In this document: positions 47,255 through 60,700 of the stretch, one piece after another | How positions within the stretch are numbered: position 1 is the first letter of the stretch | Layout: every line of letters starts with the position of its first letter | From: Kudoa neothunni | Lineage: Eukaryota; Cnidaria | DNA length: 64,000 nucleotides | Direction: 5' to 3' | NCBI GenBank assembly: GCA_964304625.1 | Contig: OZ199839.1 | Span: 1,984,001-2,048,000, forward strand | The notes under the pieces: model-generated | Seen by the model: the letters and a program-made list of their open reading frames with translations, nothing else | Databases searched by the model: none | Told to the model about the DNA's origin: nothing | Position numbers and translations under genes: made by a program

Positions 47255-48771
47255 CAGTGTTTCCCTATAGAGGGTGCGGGCACCCCCTAGGGGTGTGAAG
47301 AGCCATCATTGGGGATGCGTGAGTCATTCAAGAATAAATTTAAAAATTAATCTTAGTTTATTCATTTCGTAATTTTCGTTAGTTCCCATTTAAATCATGT
47401 AAGGACGTAATGCGTACAATAAAACTTCTGGTTGTTTTGATATCAATCAATTTTGACTCAAAAATGGGATTTGATAATATATTTAATTTATAATTTATTC
47501 TGTTTGATTCTACAAAATAGCGCAGTAAGGCAATAGTTTATATTAAGCCTGTTCAACCTACAAAATCTGACTATCGCTATTTTTATGTATTACCGTAACT
47601 TTGTTGTCTTTCAAAATAACATATTTATATGCTTAAGCCGTAATTAGGTTGTTAGCATTTTTATCTACTTAGAAATAATCTCTATCCATAATAATAAAAC
47701 CACAATGTGGTTTAAAATTTGTCTTCTATCTAAATTTGAGATCCATCATTTTAATTGTATATGATTTATCATGTTACATTTTAAGTTTTATGCTCGAATT
47801 TATACCTGGCGTTTAATAAGAATTTTTGGTAAATTTTCTTAAACAATATTCGTACAACGAAAATCCGAGCATTTATTTATGCATTTAAATAGATGATTGT
47901 CAATTTAACAGAATAATTAGTTATTTTTATTCAGGTACATTAAGGAAGCATCCGTTTTGAATTTTCGAAATTCTTCTTAACCCATTGCCTCTATGTTTAA
48001 ATTAAAATATGACTCAATATAGAATAAGAAATTCGCTAGGTTTTTCTACGCTAGATGGTATAGGAAACAAGCGTATCGATTTCATTATGTACAAATAATA
48101 AGAATCGGAATTCATTAAACCCCGAAAACGATTTTCATGTTTCATATTCCAACAAAATCTCTTGCTGTGAATTACTTATGAAAACCGAACTAGAGCAAGA
48201 GAACCGCCAGACCAAATAATACTAAATAACAATTCATTTTGAAATAATGTTTCGTATGAACTATACGAATTGGCTATTTTTAGTTTTCATCTTTATGTAC
48301 AGAATTTATTTAAGCGACCATACTTTTTGTAGTTTAGTATTACGTTTATATTTATTTTTTACGTCTAATATTTTGAAAGTAATTATAATAACACAATTCA
48401 TTAGAATTATTTATTACTTTACATAAAAATGGGTATATATATAAGCAAGAATGAATAATAGCTCCAATCATTGAGTGTTAAGTCATGAGGAGTGAAAAGA
48501 TAATGTTCATCCCTTTTCAATTATACAGAGCTAATTGAACTAATCAAAACATTTTGGTTTTAATTTATTTTAGAAGTAAAGAGGAAATTTGAAATTAAAA
48601 TATAAACTAAAATAATACAAACATGATTTTAAGACATTTTTCATTGGTATTATTATTTTCGCATTTAAATAAAAAGAATAATTGAGTCGACATTCACATA
48701 GAGGAGGGGATGCGAAGTGAATGGAGAAATTAGGATGGAGTGGCGGATGTAAAATATGTAGGGAAACACCG
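47255..48771. mobile_element. Non-autonomous hAT element, 1.5 kb
   Basis: Ends CAGTGTTTCCCTATAGAGGG and, reverse complemented, CGGTGTTTCCCTACATATTT, flanked by a perfect 8-bp duplication ATTTAGAT (47247-47254 and 48772-48779). A GC-rich foldback GGGTGCGGGCACCCCCTAGGGGTG follows the left end. No reading frame inside. Confidence 0.85.
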
Positions 48772-48779
48772 ATTTAGAT

Positions 48780-50336
48780 AAACGAAATTATGCGCATACT
48801 TTCCATTCTAATATAAATAAAGATCTGGAGAGAAATTAATGTGCAATTCTAAGTTTATGCTACAAATTATTGGCCAAAACTATGATGACCTTAATTTTAA
48901 GAGAAATGTAAATAGCGATTAAAGTTCAGTTATATACGAAACAAAAATCATTAAGTAACTTAAATAGGACTTTCAGTTCTTTTCAAAATTTTGTGATAAA
49001 AATTAATCCTTCTAATTATAAAATTTATTATTAATCTACAAACGATAAAAAAATCAATCTAAGATGCCTCCGAAATATAAATATTAATTGTTACTCCTTT
49101 TGTCGCAATTTTATAATGATGCCAATGATGTTTTGAAAAGCTGTGCGCAGTAACTTACGTATTCATTATTGTAACAAAATTTCCCTATTTATAAATAAAT
49201 CCAACCTTGCTTTTTATCAAGAATACTTACTGGTTCAAAAATATACACATTTAATTACCAAAATACGATTAAATCAAAAATGTAAAGATGTTTTTGGTTT
49301 GAAAAATTACAATAATGTTTAAATATCAACCGGTTTTCTCGAAGGAGTGCATCCTTTTAAAAATAAACGTATTGTTTGATTGCTTTAAAAAAATTTCTTC
49401 GAATTGAATTATTCTTACATTAACGGAAACTTGTGAAAATATCGGTTAGATCAAATAGATCAATAATTTCTTATTAACTTACGTGGCACGCATTGAGAAG
49501 GGACTATATTTTTATGCAGCTTTTACATCGTAATGAATTAATGCGAACCTAAAGAAAACAGTATATTGATTTGAATATTAACCTTAAGGTCTGGGGTAAG
49601 GAATAATTAGGATACATATAGAGACTCAAATGATTCCAACGTGGCAACAACTTGTTATCTCAAATTATGTGTTTAATTTAAAATGATCGTAATATACTTT
49701 TCTTAACTGTATCCATAACGCTCGAAAAGAGAAAACACATACCAAATAACTTGTTTATGCTTCTTCCTTAAAGGGAAATGCGATAACTCTTGTAAATTTG
49801 ACGCTAATAGTTTTATTTGTCTTATAAGTACCCCGAACAGGCATATGTAAAATTTTTAGAATATTCCATACCATAATTAAGAGACTCTTTTTCTATATAA
49901 TGAGTGAAAGTTCATTTTAATTGGTTATCAATCAGAGGTAAAAAATATCAATATTATTCAGGTACTTTTTAATCTGCTATTTGTGAAGACAACCAGAAAA
50001 TTCCTTACTTAGGATTGTGTTATTGACTACATTTATATTTCTAAGTAAATGATCGATTAATATTAATGGTTTCATTTATTCAAATACAAGCTTACAGTTA
50101 TATTTAAAGAAAGTTTCTCCGTGGCACATGTGTACTGCTGCAAACTGACACACTGACAGACATAAGAACTTTATTATTATGCAATATTTTAGAACAGAAC
50201 AAGGATGGGGCATTATATTTCGAAGCCGGCTGGATTGCCCTATTATTCATAGCTCACGGATCTAATTATTATTTTAGAAATATATCTGACAAAATTGGTA
50301 TGAACAACAATTTTATTAGATTGTTAACCCCTAATT
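48780..50336. other. AT-rich intergenic stretch
   Basis: No coding or repeat structure recognised. Confidence 0.5.
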
Positions 50337-50974
50337 GAGGGTTCTCAACCAGGGGTAAATTTGCCCTTGGGGATAAATTTTAAACGACAGGAAGTAAATT
50401 AAATAACATCAAAATTGGATGGGGTCAATTATTGTATAATGGGCTTTGTGACGTACTTCAGGATTTCTAAGAAATTATATTATTCTGGGGTATTAAACTC
50501 AATAAGGAGTAAGAAGAAATCCTTCAAATGTTTTTAGGGAGAATTATTTAACATTTATTTACGAAACTATCATACGTTTCTTTCATTTATGCATCGTTTT
50601 CCTTTTAGAAATGTAGTCTGATAATACTTAAAATAGCTATCTTCAAGGTAAATAATATTCAGATGTCATTAGTTTTAAATATTTTTATTATTTGTCACAT
50701 CTAAGAGCGAGGAAAGATGTCAGAAATAATTTAATAAAATTTAATCTGTAGGCAGCTTGTGAGTTAGAATTGATGGGCTTAAAAATTGTCATTACACAAG
50801 CGTAAATGCCTGTTTAGATTAGAATTTGTCATGTAAACAAACCCTGTCATAGTTAAAACAATATAAAACCTGAAAATACATATGAATTTGGCTTCCATGT
50901 TAAGGGGGTAATTTAGATATTTCACCAGGTCGACGGGTTAAACTTGAAAAAAACGGTTGAGAATCCCCGCTCTA
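50337..50974. mobile_element. Putative short non-autonomous hAT element
   Basis: The left end GAGGGTTCTCAACCAGGGG and the right end (reverse complemented) GCGGGGATTCTCAACCG are inverted. The GGTTCTCAACC terminus is common among hAT elements. Target duplications are not clear (TCTAATG on the right against CCTAATT on the left), so boundaries are approximate. Non-coding. Confidence 0.5.
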
Positions 50975-51715
50975 ATGTACTAATAATCGACTGCACTCCG
51001 ACGAATTTTGGGTAAAAAACCACACCAGATTTTTATTGCTCCATTTGAACTAAAAAAAATTTGATTTCATAAAATAAAAATAGACGGCCAAATGGTAACA
51101 GACGATTCCGAAAATTAACTAACTTATTGTTATCGTATCGTTTCAAAATACATCAATGTTTATATATCATATCATGAAAAGAATATTAAGCAACCATAAT
51201 GCGCATAAATATTTCCAGTTTAAAAGTTTTGCATTTATTCCCCGATCTTTCTAATTCGCGACTCATTTTAATAGCTATAATCTGATTTGTGAATACACTC
51301 GGGAAAAAATGAGGGTCGATGTTGGTTATTGTCAATTTTCTACAATTATACACTCGAAAAACCACTTTTATCTTATTTCAATAGTTGATAACTATAATTC
51401 TACAACTCTTCTAGTGCATTTAATAACCAAATTTAATCTAATTGGAACGATAATCGGAGATTGTGCTACACCTGAAAATTATCATGTTTCGCACGTGCTT
51501 TCTTCTTTCTTCATTGATGATTATTTAAAATGTAATAAATCGATGTAGAAACTAGGAATTCAGCCCAAAGTAATTTCTAAATATTTTTTACCTTGAACTC
51601 GAACTTTGTCGAATATACGTGCAACCTCCATCTTATGTACGATAAACCCTGAATGTTTTCTTTTCTTTTCATTTTATAAATCCAAAATTTTTTATCGTAT
51701 ATCTATTATCTACTA
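50975..51715. other. Intergenic stretch
   Basis: An open frame at 51309-51548 was considered but not assigned; otherwise nothing. Confidence 0.45.
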
Positions 51716-53487
51716 CAGTAGGTAACCGATTTTCGGTAACTTCGGATTTTCTTCCATTAGAATATTGTTTTAATATTTAAACCATATATTTGATTTTATT
51801 TTTAGGTTTTAATAATAATTTACAAAAATTTTAAAAATTGAACATTTAAAAGTGGGGGTTTCACGTTAATAGCGCATAAACTGATTTTCCGTAACTTTTC
51901 AGCTCTAGGCGGATTCAGTGATGTGCCTTTTTTACATTTATAATGTTTGGAAAGTTTAAAATGTGGAAATAATAAAACTAAAATATAAATTTATTGATTT
52001 TTTTAAAGCATACTAAACTGGAGTGCAATAATACTACTCTTAGTAAATTTAAGCTCCTTTCTATTTCTACTCTAGATATCATCTTGATTAGGAAGAACGA
52101 TATAGTTTTATCGTATAAACTGACTTGGCTTCTTCGGAGAGAAAAAATTTTAAACAATGTTCAAATAACGACATCGATACTTTAGTATATGACTGGGTGA
52201 ATTTTTTTGAGATAAAAGAATTGAACTATCTGATCATGATATAATACATGAAAGGAAACCAATTGACAAAAGAATTGAACCTAAACGTAGTAATGACCTA
52301 TTATTGATTTCTTGATTTTTAATCACGATTTAATTTAAAAATATCACTTCCCATCGTGATGCTGCTTATGTTGACTAAAGTTTGGTAGAAAATTGGTAGC
52401 CTAAATTGAATGACTAAGTCAAAGGTAACAACGATGACTGTATCTATAATCTTGGCGAAATTGCACAATTTTACTAACAACATAGAAGTCCATTATTTTT
52501 AATGCAATGTTTTGTCGAGAGAAAAAAATTCCAAAAAATAGTTGCTGTTTTGCGGCATGCATCTATGCCTGGAGGTTGCATTGAATCTCTTGTGATTGGA
52601 AATCACAAAAACCACGTTGTTTTAAATATGCAAAATAAAACATTTCTAGTAAAATTCAAATAAAACAGGAAAGAATGGATAACTGGGGAACATTTAACAA
52701 GTATCTTTCTAATTCTGACAATGTATTCAAAACGAAGTACAAGAGAGTTTACGACTTCTTAATAATGCCACTTATCACGCCGAAATTCATTTGTCCAATA
52801 TCCCTCTTATATTCCTTACAAAAAATTAAACTAGCGTTTTGCAAGTATTAGACCATGTAATCATTTTCTCATTCAAATAAAATTACAAAAATAATTTAAT
52901 AGAAAGTTATATTGCTGCAGTTAGCAGTGATATAAATACATCCTACCAAGATTCGCTTAAAACATCGTTCCTAATTAAAGAATTATGAGACGATGTTTTA
53001 AAGGTTGTTGTATTCAATTGTTTCAGAAAATATTGGTTTCCTGCGGCCAATAAATGCGAGCGTTTATCAAATATTAATTTTAGAAATAAAGAATTTTCAG
53101 CTGGAAATTTCGAAAATATGCAAGAGGAAGTCATTATGCCTATATTAAAACACTTTGACGAGCTTGCTCCTTTGATTGTTGAATCTGATGATTCTGAAAC
53201 TGAAGATTTAGGAGTGGCAGAATTTATGTCAGAAAAAGATGTATTTAAATTTTTAAACATGCAGAAGAAATATACGACGGAGGGAAATTGATTTTCTGGA
53301 CGAAATATTGAGTTAACAGCATAAAATTACGACGTACGTCTTTAAAAATATAAATAAAAATAACATTAAATAACATATTATTTCAATAAAAGGAGATGAA
53401 TGTATAAATGAAATTAATTTATTTAAAATAGATATATTTTTTTATGTTCGCATGCACATAAAGTTACGGAAAATCGGTCACATACTG
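51716..53487 (+). mobile_element. Tigger/pogo DNA transposon relic
   Basis: 1,772 bp between TA dinucleotides (51714-51715 and 53488-53489). Ends: CAGTAGGTAACCGATTTTCG and, reverse complemented, CAGTATGTGACCGATTTTCC, continuing GTAACTT in both. A second partial copy of the end sequence, CTGATTTTCCGTAACTTTTC, lies inside at about 51881. It encodes a decayed plus-strand pogo-type transposase. Confidence 0.8.
52660..53291 (+). pseudogene. Tigger/pogo transposase, C-terminal half, broken
   Basis: Readable pieces in order: ERMDNWGTFNKYLSNSD; NNATYHAEIHLSNIPLIF, corresponding to the Tigger DN-x-x-AH catalytic strand, where the aspartate is not clearly kept; TSVLQVLDHVI, matching TSxLQPLDQGVI; LIESYIAAVSSD; KVVVFNCFRKYWF, matching the NCFRKAGF helix; and an acidic tail SDDSETEDLG ending at 53291. 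Several stops and one frame change interrupt it. The N-terminal CENP-B-like half could not be recognised with confidence upstream. Confidence 0.75.
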
Positions 53488-53489
53488 TA

Positions 53490-54764
53490 CTAACTAGGTT
53501 TTCTACTCGTCATGCGACGCGCGTAATATGGCATTATGGGCGAGAAATGCTTCACACATCACTCCTTTAAATACATTCACCCTGTTTAGAAAATATACAA
53601 GTTAGGGTATTAGAATTGATCTAATAAACGACCGCGCTACTTATAGAAAATAGACGTTTTTACGGATTATAATACAAACAAAATGTTTTCTACACCTTTG
53701 ATGTACTATAAACTTAAACTCATTATATTAAATGTAAGAAAATTATGGAGTATTAATGTTAAATTTTAGGTTTGAGAGTATATTGAAGTATTTTATTCTC
53801 AACAGGAGCCTCAAAGGCTCTAGTTTTCTCTCACGACTGACTTAATCAATTCTTACTTCTGATATAACGAATATCATATTTGGCATTTCGGAAATTCAGC
53901 ATGTCGCGCCCCATCACGCTCACACTCTCGTAAGCATGCTTAACGCCTTTTTATCTCGCTCATATCTTTTATATAACGCATAGAGCTTTTTAGAAACTCT
54001 AATATTAACCAACTTTGCAAAAATAAGTCACCCTCCTATTATAATTTTCTAAATTACAACCTAAATCGGGGAAATATGCACACTGAATGCCCAAATGTCT
54101 TTGTCAGGATTATACAACAACATTTACCATTTTAAATATAGAAATTTTCTTTTGTTAAGTTTGGTTTTAATTATCTTTACTGAAATTAAGTTTTAATGAA
54201 ATTCTTGTTATTCCAATTTTTCTAATGTGATTATAGATAGATTATTTTTCAGTGACAGTTTGTAGACTACAAGTCTTACTTAACTAGTGTTATTTATATA
54301 TTCGGATAATTAATAATTTTTTTAGAGGGTATATCCACATAAATAGAGGACTTAATTCCGGCCCGAGACTCGAGATAATTTTTGGTATTTATCGGGAGTT
54401 ATTCATTTATTTAAAGAAATAAAATAACTTCCATAATATTATGTGACAAATAACTTACATTAGGATTAAAATTAATAATATGACGAGATGTTTGGTTAAA
54501 ACATTATTTCCTTAAGTTTGGAATCAGTTAATACATATTCAATACATTAATAACGTATATGTTATTATCGAGTGAGGATTCCCTAACTGTGTGTGAAAAT
54601 TTTATTAATCGGTGTTTATATGAATACTAATATTATAAACGACTTTTTATAATATTTTATTACGATAATAATAAACCCTATTATACTTTGAAATGAATGA
54701 ACCAATGAATAGTGTTTCACATTCACGTTGGATTATTCATACAATTACTGTAATATTGAAAGAG
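53490..54764. other. Intergenic stretch upstream of the repeat gene
   Basis: AT-rich; should hold the promoter of the gene at 54765, but no element was recognised. Confidence 0.45.
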
Positions 54765-57700
54765 ATGGTCGTAAAAGTTACCATATTAACATTTCTCCTT
54801 GTATTCACGTGTATATCAAATACATATGCCATGCTATATATTATTAATGATTATTAGACTTCATATCAAATCATATTTCTTCAAATGAAATCGATAATTC
54901 GATAATGAGACTTAGTTTTTCAGAACATGAAAATAAATATATCATATCTCTTTCTGGATATAATATAGAAAATAGTAACCGAAAATGTGGCCTCCAGTAT
55001 TACAATAAAACAGATAATATTATCAAAGAATTTTCTACATGTGGTCCTGATATTGGAAACACAGTTTCAGGGTCAAGCATGTGTATTTATGATTGTAAAA
55101 GAGTCCAATTAAAATTAGATGGGAACGAATTAAAAAATGTTAAATATATAAAGTGGTGCCAGGGTAAGAGTGAGGAAGATATTAAAAAGTGTCTTATTAA
55201 GAAGATTTTTAAGGTCAAGGGTATAAATTATCTAACTTATCTTTCCTAATATGTATTAGATATTTACATAAAAACTAAGTTATCGTCTAAAATAATTGAT
55301 GATGAATTCATTGTGGTCGTTCAAAGCAAAACGAACGTAGGCTTTACATCGAAGGTTGATGGTACTGAAGGATTGAGAGTGGAATCAGATGAAACATTCT
55401 ACCAGGAGAAATCTATCAAATTGAGCGCAAGGTCAGATCAACCAAAATATATCATCGAATTTAATAATCGGTCGCCTGAAATATTTTTTAATCCAAAAAA
55501 AGCTGACGAAGATTTTTATATCGCAACTGGTAGACGTTTAAAAGTGAATAAGGATTTTTTTTATGAAATTACACTTGTGAACCCAACCCCCTCAAAAATA
55601 TGTTACTTTGGATTAAAGACGGTTGCCGAAAACCAGTATTCTTCTATGTGTTCTCCAACAAACTTGTATAGATCGTGCTATCAACCTTGTGTCAAAGCCA
55701 TGTTAAATATTTCCAGGACAGAAATGTCATATGCCAATCTGCTTGTAAAGCCGTTAGGAAAATCAACCTCAAAAGATTTTATTCAACTACTTACATGTAA
55801 TTTTTATCTTCTCAAATATGATATAAATATTTTTTAGTTAAGGATAAACAACATGAAGTTCAATACAAGAATAATGACATCACCGTTGATTTGTCTCGTT
55901 TTAATAAAAAGGAATCAGATAGAAATGTTGCCATAGCAGGAGCTAAAATTACAAAAATAAAACTAATAAAGAAATATATGGGAATTGGAAGTCATGGAGT
56001 TAATCCTAATTGTATTAATACATGTGATAGTTTCTCTTCAATTACTTTGACCTCACTTTCTCCTTCCACAGAGTATATTCTAAGAATTAAAGTAACTGGG
56101 GTTGAAGTACGAGATTTTAAGGAATCTCTGTATTACTATAGATATATCTATTTTAAAACTAAGGGTAATTATATATTTTGTCCCTCATTATATGCGTGAA
56201 AATAGGAAAAGAGTTTTCAAATTCGAAATCTATTTCGCTGGCGTCTGTCACCAATGAACCAACAAAATTGACTTTAACTGTAACTAATCTTTTTTCCGGC
56301 GGAACTCATAATAATGCTAAATGTGAGCTGTACTATTCAGTTGTCGGCGCTGAATCATCCAAGTTTCCTGCTACATGTGAAAAAAAAGGGGAAAAACAGT
56401 TTTTGTTTTGATACATGTATCGGCACTTTTAATATTGTTAACCTTGATCCCAAAACCAGTTACAAAGTGACGATATGTTCTAAAGGATACACATGTGCTG
56501 AAAGCAACGGAGTGGAGAGTAATTTTTATTTAATAACATTTTTATATTATTTAATAGCTGCTGGAAGTACGTTTACGATTAGCTCAAGTCAAGATAATGC
56601 GAATAACAAGACCACTCTAACAATTACTCCATCTGGAGAAAATAATGTATCATTATGGGCTTATCTTCTGATGGATAAAGAAACTATGAAAATAATTTTT
56701 GATTGTTTGAATAGCAATTGCGAGCCTGCCATAAAAACTTTGGCTGGGATTACTACGCTAGATATTTCTTGGAGCATTCTTAACTCAGAGTTCAAATACC
56801 AAATAATTACAGTCAAAAAATATTCCACGAAATTTGTCAAAACAGACATAACAAGTAACTTTTTACTTCAAGGTGTAAATAAATTTTCGTAGGAAACAGT
56901 GATCAAGGCACTGAAGAAATGATTGTACGATACAATACGAACTTAAAATATTATGCAATAAAATTTAATGGTGAACTATCAACGATAAAGGATAAAACGT
57001 GTACAATCAAAAAAGCAAAATCTGACCTCAGCGTTTACGAAAAATTGGGTGGTGGCAATCAAAAAAATACAGTTCTATGCAAGAATTTGGGATCAGAAAT
57101 CACTTTTTCACATAATAATGCCGATAAATTAAACTATATATCTGTTACATACGAAGAAATAAAAACTGAAGAAATCGAGGATACAGAGGATTCAGAAAAT
57201 CCGATTACACCACCAAATGGCCCAAGTCAAAATGAAAGAAAAATTACAGGTAAAGTTCATAATGGCGATAGTTTAAGCGGTGCGGAAGAAACGACAAAAA
57301 ACCTCGATGGTGAACTAGAAAGTTCAGCTGTTACGAAAGAAAAAACTAGTTCCCAACAACCTGCCAAAAAGAAACAGGTGAAAAAAAAGTTCACTAAAGG
57401 AAAGGTTTTCTCGTATATAGGTAATATCTATTTGAATATCTTTTAATGAATTAAATTAGATTACCTTGAGGAAATCATATATGAGGCAAAAATATACAAG
57501 GAAGAGTTAATATTAGGCACATTTACATGCCACTTAAGTTGTAAAACTTACAAAGATGGCCAGTTACAAACTTCCATCAATGAATATAATGTTATTCACC
57601 ACAATAATTGGTGCAATTATGGGAGTTATATTGTAATATTCGACGGAGATGTGGAGCACTATCACATAAGTTGCCCAGGGAAACCCGATTTCCATTACTT

Positions 57701-60700
57701 TTCTGATAATACCTTCATTAAAAACAATGTTCCTAAAAAGAATCGATATTACTTTGAGTTGGCAATAAACGAATCAAATAGAGGACTTACCGTTAAGTTG
57801 ATTAACGATGAACCGTCGGAGTTATGTACATTTGAATGGATTGACGCAACACCGTTATCTGAAAATAATTTTTTTTCTAGTGAATGCAAAAATAATGCAA
57901 ATTGTATTTACAGTTTTTGCAGTAGCGTTACTTTTTCTAGTATACCCGTGGAGGTAACGGCAGTAAAAATACGGGTGCTTAAGCTAGGAATGGAACCAGC
58001 TATTAGTTATACTAACAATATCTACTTCTGTAAGTTTAAATTTTTTAAAATTAAAATGCACATACTTTAGTGAAACATTTAAATGATACCTCACCCACAA
58101 TGTTCAATTCAAATATCAAAATCAACTTTGCAAAAACTAAATATGGTGAGGATGGTCAACTTATAACCAATTCGCCAAGTTGTACATTAAAATACTGGAA
58201 TATTGATGCCCCATTAAATGATGAATGGGGAAGGCGCGATATTACCAGTCCGACATGTGGATTTGGAGACATAGAAATAGCACCTGACAAGAGACGTTCA
58301 CTGAATGAGATCGTAGTGATTATCAAAACTATTCCCAATCATACCTTGATGAAATATTTTTACTATAAAAAACGTACTTCGGCTTTGAAAATATTTTTTT
58401 ATAATTTATTAGCATCAAACAATAAACTTTCCGATACGGAGGTCATTATTACTCCCAGCAAGAACGGATTCAAATTTACTCCAAGTTCAAACGATCAATC
58501 AAGCAAGTGTACTATCTATGTGAAACAGAGCGGCTCAAAACTTGGTTACATTCCAGCAGTGTGTGAGGGAAATAAACCATGTTTTGATGAGTGCAAAAAT
58601 GAATTTAATATAATTGGGTTAAATTCGGGTGCCGAATATGACATAAAAGTTGTGCCCACCGGAGATTACGCGGAACAAATATTTAAAAACAAAAAAACTG
58701 GTAAATATTCATTAAAACAATTTGTTTATATATCACATAGACGGTGAAACAATTACCTTTAAAGTTTCTGATGAATCAAAAAGGAAGTATCTGAAAATAA
58801 TTCCTGAGAAAAATTTCAATGGTCAAGCTGGAACTGACTGCTACTATCAGTTGTGTAAATATGAAGTAGAAGAAAGTAATTAATTTAGAATTTTCTCAAA
58901 TGAAACATCTTAGACTCGTCGATTGATTCCTCACAACCATGTATTGGATACAAAACTGAATTCTTAGTATCAAAATGTGATAAAATCGAATTCAATGAAA
59001 CTTTATACAACAATAAAAATAATTACAGATTAATTGTATATGCAAGTGGAAAATCAGCGCCATATGAACTTTTCATCCCAGGTTGTTTAGATACATCAAC
59101 TATAAGTTAATTTTTTCCTAGCGTTTTCCCTCCGTGGTAAACTCAAACAGAAATTTTTACCTCCTAATGAAGATGAAAGAGGAATAGGAAAATTTTCTAT
59201 CTCGCTCTTAGAATATCCAAACAACAATAAATGCGTAATAAAACTTTCTGGGTTTGAAATTATTCCAATATTCAATAAACCAACGTGCTCATCGAGTGCT
59301 AGTGAAAGGCTGTGCTTGGTGGACTGTAGAATATCAGGACTTGAAATTGGTTTCGTAAATTCAAAAGTGGATCGTTATATATCTGTTTTTTATGGTGATA
59401 ATGAAAACGAGGCTATAACTTCAAAAAGAGGTTCTGTGTTTCCGATAGTGATGGGTAAGAAAAGATTATTCGATCTTTTGGTTTTCATTGATTTTCAACG
59501 ATAAATTTATACATTACAAATTTTAATTCTTTACGCATATAAATTAATTAGACTAATATTTTCCATTTGATTTAGATTACCTGCATAAAAATACTTACAA
59601 ATTGACACATGTCGACGACAACATTAATTTTTCCTACGAATCAACATCCAAAACAGACTTTAGAATTATTGCCGATGATTCGAGAAATGCAAAAAATAGT
59701 GAGCTATCCAAATCTGATTACACTAATATGCCAGAAAATAAATCAACCAAGCTCTCAATCAGCACAGTTCAAAATCATTATAAGATTGATTCCACCCTTA
59801 TGTGGCCTCGATTATTCTATTACACGAATAATGCTATCGTTAATAATACTATACCCTTAAAATCTGAAATTCTATTTTCCATCTCAGAGGTTATTGATGA
59901 AAGGAGAAAATTGAAAATTAACTTCTCTCCAGGCCCCTATGACAAAGAAATGTGTCATATCAAGGTGTTTGAGGTGAAAGATGATGGTGCGGATCAAGAC
60001 AATAATATTTTGAATAACTGTGGAACTGTGAGTGATGGATGCTACCAAATTTGCGAGGATGGTATAATAAATTTAAACAAAGAATACGATAAAGTTGGAG
60101 TGATTGTAAAACGGAGACACGATAAAAGCGGTTTCAAGCAATATTTCACAAGTAATTCGTTATAATATCTTGATTAATCGTTATTTATATTTATAGGAGG
60201 TGACCGTGGATTTACATTATCTGGGATCAGCGAAAATGGCGTTACATTAACTGGATTAAATAATTATTCGAAAAATAAAGATGGGGTAGTTTCTCCAATG
60301 TGTGAAATTAAAATAACTAAGGCGAACACTTATTCCACCGAGTCATTAGCGCAGTGTGACAATAAGGTTTGCACTTCAATCTGCGAAGGTTCATACTCTA
60401 TAAGTAATTTGTCTCCTGGAACCAATTATGTGGTTTCGACGAAAATTTCAAACCTTGGATTTGTTAATGACTACATAAAAAAAATGAGTTTCAGAACCAG
60501 TAAATATTTTGCGGAATTTTCCAAACTAATATTAGTTAGTCGGTGGAAATGCATTAACTGGAACTAACATAACCCCAACCATTGATAGAACAAGTGTTTC
60601 AATCACACCTTTTGGATCTAATGATCCGCAGTCAATGTGTAAAGTTTACATTAAAAAGATTGGCGAATCCAATTCAAAACACATGGCTGTTTGCCATGGA

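Noticed and set aside
51309-51548. Frame vaguely like an ISXO2/Merlin transposase strand (STTLLVHLITKFNLIGTIIGD)
   Set aside because: No conserved acidic residues in the right places, no terminal repeats found, and too short.
52943-53260. 105-codon minus-strand frame rich in serine
   Set aside because: Shadow of the plus-strand Tigger/pogo transposase remnant, which has clear family motifs.
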